A DNA stretch of 64,000 nucleotides from Rhizobiaceae bacterium (GTDB taxonomy: Bacteria; Pseudomonadota; Alphaproteobacteria; Rhizobiales; Rhizobiaceae): positions 84,855-148,854 of the forward strand of contig JAHBYV010000009.1 of NCBI GenBank assembly GCA_019635795.1. Direction: 5' to 3'. Positions 57,632 through 63,796 of the stretch are shown piece after piece. A program made the translations under genes and the position numbers. Below the pieces are notes generated by a model. It ran no database searches, was not told the origin of the DNA, and saw only the letters and a list, made by a program, of their open reading frames with translations. How positions within the stretch are numbered: the stretch's first letter is position 1; every line of letters starts with the position of its first letter.

Positions 57632-58048
57632 ATGACGCTGATCCTGCTTGCTATCTCGCTGACGATCATGCTTTGCATCATTGCCTACAATCTCGCGATC
57701 TACGCGCTGCCCGTCATGGTTGCGATCTCGGCCGCGCAGTATGCGTGGGCCGGCGGCGCCGGAATATTCATGAGCGGCTTTGCGGGCGCAGGAGCCGCTT
57801 TGCTGTCGATTGCGCTGGTGATCGGCATTCTCGGCTTCGCGAAGAGCCCGACCTTGCGCGTGATTGCGCTCGCGATGTTCGCGATCCCTGCCGCCATCGC
57901 CGGATATGCCCTCATGCATGGCGTCACGAAGAACGCAATCGACTCGACGGTAGTACTCAATCTGCTCGGCGGAGCAGGCGGCCTGTTCATCGGTATCGCC
58001 GCTATGGTCAATCTGAACGCGCTTGGTGTCTCTGTCTTCTCTCGTTGA
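57632..58048 (+). CDS. Small integral membrane protein of unknown function
   Basis: A 138-residue protein from ATG 57,632 behind ctggaggt. About four membrane spans: LILLAISLTIMLCIIAYNLA, GAGAALLSIALVIGILGF, VIALAMFAIPAAIAGYAL and GGAGGLFIGIAAMVNLNALG. Small membrane proteins of this kind often stand near SSB on such elements. Entry exclusion or immunity are possible roles, not shown here. Confidence 0.65.
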   Translation: MTLILLAISLTIMLCIIAYNLAIYALPVMVAISAAQYAWAGGAGIFMSGFAGAGAALLSIALVIGILGFAKSPTLRVIALAMFAIPAAIAGYALMHGVTKNAIDSTVVLNLLGGAGGLFIGIAAMVNLNALGVSVFSR

Positions 58049-58406
58049 TTCGGCAACTGCGGGCCATCATTCCCACGATGAAAGCCGGTGGCCTGTGCCG
58101 CCGGGTTCTGTCTTTCCTGCCAAAAATTGGCATGTGACGTCAGTTCTGCCGTTATGCCGTCGCTTCCGGCCTGCTTCATCCCGACCGTGGAGGCTCGGAC
58201 ACGGAATGCCTCTCGCGCCCGTAACGGTCATTGTCTGGTTGCCGGTCCAAATAGCGATGAATGCGGCCCACGATTACCTTCATCACCTTTCCCAGCTCCG
58301 CCTGACCGGTCGTCCGCAAATTAAGCGAATACGGTGAGGTTCCATATCTGGTAGCCCGATAAGCTTGTCCGGTTTCTTCCCCGCCAACCTCCAGTAGGAC
58401 AGATGC

Positions 58407-58547
58407 ATGTGGCTTAAAGAGGAGAACGGCAGGCGCCGCCTATCCGTGCGTTATGAGCGGACCCGACGGTTTGTTGTTGACGGCAAGGATGGTTCTGCTG
58501 TGCGCCTCGGTTCGTACCCGTCTCAGCGGCGCCATCCCTCCGACTGA
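58407..58547 (+). CDS. Possible small basic protein, 46 residues
   Basis: ATG 58,407 with aggac 8 bases in front. The product is basic and hydrophilic (KEENGRRRLSVRYERTRRFV, then DGKDGSAVRLGSYPSQRR). Regular codon use and the ribosome site favour it; isolation and size argue against it. No family recognised. Confidence 0.3.
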   Translation: MWLKEENGRRRLSVRYERTRRFVVDGKDGSAVRLGSYPSQRRHPSD

Positions 58548-58700
58548 CTGATCCCCTAAGTCCGTGCGGTTTCCGGCCGCAACCCACGCGGCTCCGGACC
58601 GTGTTGCCGCGCAAGCGCGACTGCCCGCTCCACTCCGGGCCTTATGGGCGAGCTGCCAGCGAGCAGGCAGTTGCAGGCGTCTCCCGCCGGCCTTGGCCGG

Positions 58701-58741
58701 GTCTCGTCGGAGGGATGGTCCCTCCGAGAAGCAACGGAGAC
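58701..58741 (+). promoter_or_regulatory. Structured leader B2 in front of ssb
   Basis: Outer stem GTCTC (58,701-58,705) / GAGAC (58,737-58,741); inner hairpin TCGGAGGGA-TGG-TCCCTCCGA (58,707-58,727). The ribosome site CGGAG overlaps the closing strand, 7 bases before ATG 58,747. It has the same plan and the same central GGATGGTCC as leader B1, with compensating changes in the stems. Confidence 0.66.
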
Positions 58742-58746
58742 TTACA

Positions 58747-59151
58747 ATGCAGAACATCGTCATTCTCGCCGGCAACATCGGTCAGGACCCTGAAACCCGT
58801 ACCACTCAGGGAGGCACCAGCATCACCCACTTCACCCTGGCCACTTCACGTCCCCGCTACTCGGACGGCAAGGTTGTCCGCGACGAGAACGGCTACCGGG
58901 TTCAGGATACTGAATGGCACCGGATCACCTGCTTCAACGGTCTCGGCAAGACGGTCCAGCAATACTGCGAGAAAGGCATGAAGGTTCTGGTTCGCGGGCG
59001 CATCCACTACACGAAGTGGACGGACCAGCAGGGCAACGACCGCTACGGGTGTGAGATCATCGCCGAGACGGTTGATTTCCTGAGCCGGGCGAAGCAGACT
59101 GAAAACAACGACGGTAGACAGTCCGACTACGACGACGAAATACCGTTCTAG
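58747..59151 (+). CDS. ssb: Single-stranded DNA-binding protein
   Basis: A 134-residue OB-fold protein. MQNIVILAGNIGQDPETRTT at the start, THFTLATSRPRYSDGKVVRD, TEWHRITCFNGLGKTVQQYC and KVLVRGRIHYTKWTDQQGND are the SSB core. The C-terminal tip DYDDEIPF keeps the acidic docking peptide for partner proteins. The linker is very short compared with chromosomal SSBs, as is common on plasmids. It protects the transferred strand on entry. Behind leader B2, with its own terminator. Confidence 0.93.
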   Translation: MQNIVILAGNIGQDPETRTTQGGTSITHFTLATSRPRYSDGKVVRDENGYRVQDTEWHRITCFNGLGKTVQQYCEKGMKVLVRGRIHYTKWTDQQGNDRYGCEIIAETVDFLSRAKQTENNDGRQSDYDDEIPF

Positions 59152-59167
59152 CCGGAAGAGATGGAAA

Positions 59168-59205
59168 CCCGGCGGCGTAAGCCGCCGGGCCTCCCTCATG
59201 TTTTT
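59168..59205 (+). terminator. Terminator behind ssb
   Basis: CCCGGCGGC-GTAA-GCCGCCGGG, 9-bp perfect stem with a GNRA loop, followed after 11 bases by TTTTT. Confidence 0.75.
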
Positions 59206-59223
59206 CCGCATATTTACTCAGGT

Positions 59224-59664
59224 CTACTCGCAGGAGATCGATATGATCTCGCGTGAATCATCGTCGTAGAAAACGTTCATCCGTTCACGACCGAGATTCG
59301 ACGTTACCGCGCATATCGAGCACGTCATCCGCCATGTTGCGTCAGCCGGCCTTTCAGGGAGCGCATCAAGCTGTTTGCCGATAAAGCCCTGAAACTCCGA
59401 AGCTCGGCACCTGTCTCCAAAATAATATATCCGCGGACCATCCGCCGTCTCGGTGATCCAGACGCCGGGAAGGCGCGGATGATTGCGGATCGTCGAATTC
59501 TCCGGCGCCCAATAGGTGAAAGGCGGCAACGGATCGGCTTCCACAATCACCTTCGGTTCAGATTGCTGAGCCGGCGTCGTGGTTGTCCCCTGGGACAAGG
59601 CGACTCCCGACGCCGCAACCATGGTCATAAAGAAGATAGCGGACAGAGCGGCGACAAACTGCAA
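59224..59664 (-). CDS. Hypothetical exported protein with four cysteines
   Basis: About 146 residues from a TTG at 59,664 (after gagag); the frame is open up to 59,880, but that upstream part is Arg/Pro-rich and unlikely. The N-terminus (VAALSAIFFMTMVAASGVAL) looks like a signal peptide with cleavage near SQG. The mature part has four Cys (GDRCRASEF, TCSIC, SISCE), suited to two disulfides in the periplasm. No family recognised. It runs opposite to its neighbours and is probably cargo. Confidence 0.5.
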   Translation of the reverse strand: MQFVAALSAIFFMTMVAASGVALSQGTTTTPAQQSEPKVIVEADPLPPFTYWAPENSTIRNHPRLPGVWITETADGPRIYYFGDRCRASEFQGFIGKQLDALPERPADATWRMTCSICAVTSNLGRERMNVFYDDDSREIISISCE

Positions 59665-59942
59665 TTGAGATACTCTCGCACTATTGTTGGGGATTCCCAG
59701 CGTCCAGTTTTGATCGTCAAACGACAAGCTATCCCGTGAAGGCGGCAACAAGACGGCTGGATAGGCGAGTTGTGGTGGACGGCAATCATCACGGGACCAA
59801 CGTCGATGAACTGGCCCCCTTCGCCTCGTAAGGAGTGATGCCGGGCCACCATCGGCGCGGCGCTCGGCAAGCCGAATCACTCGGGGGTCTCTTACGCTTG
59901 CATGATTGCCTCAGCGAGCGATTATGGCTCGATTCTTTTGTA

Positions 59943-59967
59943 AACTACGGCTATTATAGCCGTAGTT
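59943..59967. promoter_or_regulatory. Perfect 25-bp palindrome in front of the XRE regulator gene (likely operator)
   Basis: AACTACGGCTAT (59,943-59,954), one central T, then ATAGCCGTAGTT (59,956-59,967). It lies 38 bases before the start of the XRE gene. No T-run follows on either strand, so it fits a dimeric repressor site rather than a terminator. Confidence 0.75.
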
Positions 59968-60005
59968 CTGGCGCGAGACTCAGTGCCGGTGGGAGGTGAT
60001 CTTGT

Positions 60006-60251
60006 ATGATCACCGCCCATCAAACTCGGGCCGCGCGCGCATTGCTGGGTTGGACACAGGAGACGCTCGCAGACAGGGCCACCGTATCGCTGACCGCGCT
60101 CAAGCGCATGGAGTCGGTCAATGGGGAGCGCGTCTTCGAGAGTACTGCCGACAGGGTTCGCAGGGCGTTGGAAGCGGCAGGCATTGTCTTCATCAATTCC
60201 GACCGGCATATCGGAGTGATGCTGGATGTCCCGAACACTGTGCGTCGCTGA
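60006..60251 (+). CDS. XRE family helix-turn-helix regulator (QseC-like position)
   Basis: An 81-residue regulator with a strong ribosome site (gggaggtgatcttgtATG). The HTH is in TRAARALLGWTQETLADRAT with recognition helix VSLTALKRMES. The tail (RRALEAAGIVFINS) is typical for this small XRE family. It probably binds the palindrome at 59,943-59,967 and controls itself. In ICEMlSymR7A the small regulator QseC stands beside qseM and represses it; here the gene is also beside a QseM-like gene, though in the same direction, so the equivalence is an inference. Confidence 0.78.
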   Translation: MITAHQTRAARALLGWTQETLADRATVSLTALKRMESVNGERVFESTADRVRRALEAAGIVFINSDRHIGVMLDVPNTVRR

Positions 60252-60379
60252 CGCCATGTCCCCAAACCGGACGCGATGCCGCATGCGTGCGCGCTATGGT
60301 GAATCGTCGTTTACCAATCACGTCATTGTGATATTGTGCGCGCCATCGCACCAGACGTCGCAATTGGGGAAAGGACGCA

Positions 60380-60643
60380 ATGGCGACGCTATCCTTTCGT
60401 GATGAAGCACCCAACGGCGATTTTCTCACCGATTACGACCGCATGCATGTGAAACTCTATTGTCGTCTGCTCGATGCCGAGGCGGACGGTGCTGACTGGC
60501 AGGAAGCCGTCGAAATCCTGTTCGGCATCGACCCCGACACCGAGCCCGAGCGCGCGCGCCGGATACACGATACGCACCTCGCCCGCGCCCACTGGATGAC
60601 TGAACACGGCTACAAGATTCTGCGCCTCGGCCGCCTGAACTGA
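60380..60643 (+). CDS. DUF2285 small protein, QseM-like antiactivator
   Basis: An 87-residue protein, ATG 60,380 behind aaaggacg. LTDYDRMHVKLYCRLLDAEA, EAVEILFGIDPDTEPERARR and HLARAHWMTEHGYKILRLGR form one DUF2285 domain. The same pattern (DA...LFG...GY.LLR) is visible in the C-terminal domain of the FseA-like protein encoded just downstream. In ICEMlSymR7A, QseM binds and blocks TraR and FseA, keeping excision off. An imperfect ATCAC/GTGAT repeat at 60,317-60,332 in front may be a regulator site. Confidence 0.72.
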   Translation: MATLSFRDEAPNGDFLTDYDRMHVKLYCRLLDAEADGADWQEAVEILFGIDPDTEPERARRIHDTHLARAHWMTEHGYKILRLGRLN

Positions 60644-60768
60644 AGTTTCGTAGCCCATCGCATTGCTGACAAGGCAAGACGGTTTGCGGCCTGAGGCACT
60701 TCCGCGGCGCGCAACCCGGCCGGATCATCTTCCCGTTTGACCTGCGTTCGTAGCCTGGGAGGAATATC

Positions 60769-61540
60769 ATGAGACCCGACACGTCGCGCTGGCGGATAGA
60801 GTCCGCTTATCGGTTCATGGACGAGGCAGGCGTCGATCATCTCGCCTGGGAGTGTCTACGGCGGAACGGCGACTATCAGCAAGACTATCGTGACCTGCGG
60901 CGTGCAGACCGCCTTGGCAAGCCGCTCCCCGAAACGATGGAGAGCCGCTGGGGGTTGCGATTTCGCGGCCCGGCCACGTCTGACGGCAGGCGACCAACCG
61001 ATCTTCTGGAGTGAGACTGCCGACACCGCTATTCTGCGGCTGGCGGGCAACTTGGCGCCTGCCCGGGAGGGAGCCGTCACCCTGCGCGCCTTCCTTGCCG
61101 GTGAGAAGAGGATCACGCCAGACGAACTCCATCTCCTCCTGCGCGAGATCGGTACTGGTCTGCACCTGGTCGCCGATCCCGCGATTCGGCCCGACGATCC
61201 GATATCGGTTGCTATCGCGCTTGACCGCGACGGTCTCGATCGCATTGCCGCGCTCGACCGCCTGCTGCGCCACCTGGCCGGCTACCGCGTTCCGCCCGAT
61301 CAGCGCATGACCGCCCAACAGCGAAGGCGGCTCAAGGCGATGCTGCGCGCTGTCGACGCCCGCCAGCATCGCGCCAGCCAGCGCGAGATCGCACAGGTCC
61401 TGTTCGGCGTCGAGCGCATCGCCAAGGAGCACTGGCAATCCTCGCCACTCCGCGACACCGTACGCGATCTCATCCGTGACGGCACCGCCATGATCGCCGG
61501 CGGTTATCTCAAGCTTCTGCGTTTCCGCCGCCGCCTCTGA
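60769..61540 (+). CDS. fseA: FseA-like excision activator, split by a +1 frameshift (DUF6499 part + DUF2285 part)
   Basis: Frame 1 starts at ATG 60,769 behind gggaggaa and ends at TGA 61,012-61,014: 81 residues with the DUF6499-type start SRWRIESAYRFMDEAGVDHL. Frame +1 is open from 60,890 to 61,540 without a ribosome site near its first GTG; its useful part begins near DQPIFWSETAD and carries the DUF2285 domain (LKAMLRAVDARQHRASQREI, VLFGVERIAKEHW). A +1 slip just before the first stop would join them into one protein of about 256 residues. In ICEMlSymR7A the activator FseA is made exactly this way from msi172/msi171 and switches on the excisionase gene. Here the next gene is an excisionase candidate. 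Confidence 0.75.
60985..61014 (+). other. Candidate +1 programmed frameshift site
   Basis: Frame 1 reads GAT CTT CTG GAG TGA at the end. A slip of one base at CTT (61,003-61,005) would continue with TGG AGT GAG in the +1 frame. GGCAGG at 60,985-60,990 is a possible upstream Shine-Dalgarno-like stimulator. The exact slip codon is inferred. Confidence 0.55.
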
Positions 61541-61673
61541 CCCCGCCCCGGTCAGGGTGGGGTTATTCGATACCCCCTGAAATCCCCCACTCCCTGCGCC
61601 CCGCTTCTTCGCCACCGTGACCCCTGACCGCCGCTCCCCCCGAGCGGCATCCCCCAGAGCCACGGAGGCATCC

Positions 61674-61955
61674 ATGTACCCCAATCCCGCTCTCCTGCCG
61701 CCGCGCTTTCTGCGCACGAGGGAAGCCGCAGACTTTCTCGGCCTCTCGCCCCGCACGCTGGAAAAGCACCGGACCTATGGCACCGGACCACTTTTCCGCA
61801 AGCTTGGCGGCCGCGTCGTCTATGCGATCGACGAACTCGAAGCCTGGGCCGAGCGTGGCACCGTCGCCTCGACCTCCGATCCGCGCGGCAGCGTGCTGCC
61901 CGCCCTGCCGGGCAACAGGCAGCACTATCCCGCGCCTAGTCGCTCGGCGCGTTGA
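61674..61955 (+). CDS. AlpA/MerR-type winged-helix protein, candidate excisionase (RdfS-like)
   Basis: A 93-residue protein; ATG 61,674 behind cacggaggc. FLRTREAADFLGLSPRTLEK is the HTH and HRTYGTGPLFRKLGGRVVYA the wing of the AlpA/excisionase fold. It follows the FseA-like gene and precedes repA. In the ICEMlSym type, FseA activates rdfS, whose product directs the integrase to excise the element. The 133-base leader is very G+C-rich and contains an imperfect repeat (TCAGGG...CCCTGA) near 61,549-61,582 that might bind the activator. It could instead be a plain regulator. Confidence 0.7.
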   Translation: MYPNPALLPPRFLRTREAADFLGLSPRTLEKHRTYGTGPLFRKLGGRVVYAIDELEAWAERGTVASTSDPRGSVLPALPGNRQHYPAPSRSAR

Positions 61956-61967
61956 GGGCTGTCAGGC

Positions 61968-63146
61968 ATGTCCCGACGCCTTCCTATCTCGGAGCGCGCG
62001 CGCCTCGACCCTTTCGTCATCGCGACGGGCGACGCCAGCCCGCGCGACCAGCGCGACCTCATGGAGCGCCCATTCTTCTCGCTGTCTAAGTCGCGCCGCA
62101 CCGTGCCGATCCTCTACGAAGCCGGCGCCGTGCGCGTCGAGGTCTTTGCCGTCCCCGAGCATGGCATGGCTACGATCTGGGACGCGGATATCCTCATCTG
62201 GGCGGCGGGTCAGATCGTCGAGGCCGAGAACCTCCGCCTTGCGACCTCCCGCTTCCTGCGCTTCACGCCCTACCACCTCCTGACGGCTATCGGCCGCGAA
62301 ACCGGCGCCAGCGACTACAAGCTGCTCAAGGCCGCGCTGACGCGGCTGCAATCGACCTCGATCCGCACGACGATTCGCAATGGCGAGCATTGGCGGCGGC
62401 ATCAATTCTCCTGGGTCAACGAATGGGAGGAACTCACCCGCCTCGACGGCCGGGTCGAGGGCATGGAGTTGGTCCTGCCCGATTGGTTCTATCGGGGCGT
62501 CGTCGACCGCTCGCTCGTCCTTGCAATCGACCCGGCCTATTTCCGGCTGAAGGGCGGGATCGAACGCTGGCTCTATCGCGTCGCCCGCAAGCATGCCGGC
62601 CGCCAGCGGCATGGCTGGGTTTTCGACCTCCACCACCTTCATGAGAAATCCGGTAGCCTCGCGCGCGTCTCCGATTTTGCGCTCCAGATCCGCCGCATCG
62701 CCATGCGCCAGCCGCTGCCCGGCTATCACCTGGGCATCGAGCGCGACGGTCGCCGTGAAATATTGCGCATCCTGCCCGCGCCGTCATCGGCCGGGCCTGT
62801 GGATAGTGCTGTGGATGCAATCGGGAGATCACACGCACGACCCTTCGGGAGATCACACGCAAGTCCTTCGGGAGATCACACGCAAAGGCGCCAGCTAACG
62901 CTTTGGCCCGACACGACGATTCCCGGCCTTAACTTAGAGTCTAACAATAATACTAACTTTTATGAGCGCGCGCGCGATGTGGAAAACCTCATTCGCGACA
63001 CGGCCCGAAGTCTCGGCATCGCCGGAAAGAAGGGCACGCCGGCCGGGCCATCCGCTGCGAATCCGTCAACGGCGCCCGACGGCACCGGCTTCGCTGAAAC
63101 CGTCGCCCCACGGCTCCCCCTCGATCGGCTGGGAGAACGCCGATGA
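61968..63146 (+). CDS. repA: Replication initiator protein A
   Basis: A 392-residue protein of the RepA (RPA) family found on alphaproteobacterial plasmids and ICEs. RDLMERPFFSLSKSRRTVPI at the start, FLRFTPYHLLTAIGRETGAS, and RLKGGIERWLYRVARKHAGR are the conserved blocks of the two winged-helix domains (residues 25-265). From about residue 275 the protein turns into a loose linker (GRSHARPFGRSHASPSGDHT), and the DNA there holds iterons. Start ATG 61,968, 12 bases behind the previous stop. Probably initiates element replication after excision. Overlaps parA by 4 bases. Confidence 0.85.
   Translation: MSRRLPISERARLDPFVIATGDASPRDQRDLMERPFFSLSKSRRTVPILYEAGAVRVEVFAVPEHGMATIWDADILIWAAGQIVEAENLRLATSRFLRFTPYHLLTAIGRETGASDYKLLKAALTRLQSTSIRTTIRNGEHWRRHQFSWVNEWEELTRLDGRVEGMELVLPDWFYRGVVDRSLVLAIDPAYFRLKGGIERWLYRVARKHAGRQRHGWVFDLHHLHEKSGSLARVSDFALQIRRIAMRQPLPGYHLGIERDGRREILRILPAPSSAGPVDSAVDAIGRSHARPFGRSHASPSGDHTQRRQLTLWPDTTIPGLNLESNNNTNFYERARDVENLIRDTARSLGIAGKKGTPAGPSAANPSTAPDGTGFAETVAPRLPLDRLGERR
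62798..62986. other. Candidate replication origin inside repA (DnaA boxes, iterons, AT-rich region)
   Basis: Two DnaA-box-like sites, TGTGGATAG (62,798-62,806) and TGTGGATGC (62,810-62,818), are followed by three identical 17-bp repeats TCGGGAGATCACACGCA at 62,821, 62,845 and 62,868 (spacing 24 and 23). Then 34 bases at 62,929-62,962 have only 7 G or C, in DNA otherwise well above 60 percent G+C. A third DnaA-like site TGTGGAAAA is at 62,978-62,986. All lie in the coding region for the RepA linker. Confidence 0.78.
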
Positions 63147-63796
63147 TCGTCGCCTTCCTCAATCAGAAGGGTGGTGTCGGCAAGACGACGCTTGCACTCC
63201 ATCTCGCCGGCGAGATGGCGTCACGCGGAAGCCGCGTCACCCTGATCGACGCCGACCCGCAAGGATCGGCTCTCGACTGGTCGCAGCAACGCGCGCGCGA
63301 GGGCCTGCCTCGCCTGTTCGGCGTCGTCGGCCTGGCGCGCGACACGCTGCATCGCGAAGCGCCGGAAATCGCCGGCGGCGTCGATCATGTCGTCATAGAC
63401 GGCCCGCCGCGTGTTGCCGGCCTGATGCGCTCGGCGCTGCTCGCCGCCGACCTCGTGCTGATCCCGGTGCAGCCGTCTCCGCTCGACGGATGGGCTTCGG
63501 CCGAGATGCTGGCGCTTCTGGCGGAAGCGCGCATCTACCAGCCGCAGCTCGCCGCCCGCTTCGTCCTCAATCGCTGCGGCGCGCGCACCGTCATCGCACG
63601 CGAGACGGCCGAGACGCTGGCTGACCACGATCCTCCGGTGCTCGCCACCACCATCGGCCAGCGCGTCGTCTTCGCCAACGCCGCGCAGACCGGACGGCTC
63701 ACATCCGACATCGACCGCCATTCGCCGGCAACGCGCGAGATCGCGGCGCTGGCCACCGAGATCGCGCGCCTCGGCGTCGGGAGGACCGCGCCATGA
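63143..63796 (+). CDS. parA: ParA family partition ATPase
   Basis: A 217-residue small ParA without an N-terminal HTH. The deviant Walker A is NQKGGVGKTTLALH with the signature lysine, Walker A' is LIDADPQGSALDW, and Walker B is HVVIDGPPRV. Joined by ATGA overlaps to repA in front and a methyltransferase behind. It should help copies of the element segregate, or position it. No ParB gene is adjacent; the ParB-domain protein of 45,004 might be the partner. Confidence 0.92.
   Translation: MIVAFLNQKGGVGKTTLALHLAGEMASRGSRVTLIDADPQGSALDWSQQRAREGLPRLFGVVGLARDTLHREAPEIAGGVDHVVIDGPPRVAGLMRSALLAADLVLIPVQPSPLDGWASAEMLALLAEARIYQPQLAARFVLNRCGARTVIARETAETLADHDPPVLATTIGQRVVFANAAQTGRLTSDIDRHSPATREIAALATEIARLGVGRTAP

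Larger units (their letters stand above)
58049..58746. other. Gene-poor stretch of about 700 bases between the membrane protein and ssb
   Basis: I see no recognised protein. It contains one plausible 46-codon frame (58,407-58,547), several G+C-rich hairpins near 58,640-58,700 (such as CCCG-CCGG / CCGG-CCGGG around 58,683-58,701) and leader B2. It could hold decayed genes, an origin of transfer or an sRNA; none can be shown by reading. Confidence 0.45.

Noticed and set aside
57014-57919. A 301-codon - strand frame opposite the DUF2493 gene
   Set aside because: Shadow frame; the opposite strand carries the SLOG motifs.
59943-59967. The 25-bp palindrome as a terminator
   Set aside because: No T-run on either strand and no gene ending into it at the right distance; its place before a regulator gene fits an operator.
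60890-61540. The DUF2285 frame as a separate gene starting at GTG 60,890
   Set aside because: There is no ribosome site before this GTG, and its first 30 or so residues are read in an overlapping frame with no family likeness; joining by a +1 shift explains both frames.
62821-62884. The three 17-bp repeats as a CRISPR array
   Set aside because: Repeats are short, spacers are 6-7 bases and similar to each other, and there are no cas genes; iterons fit better.
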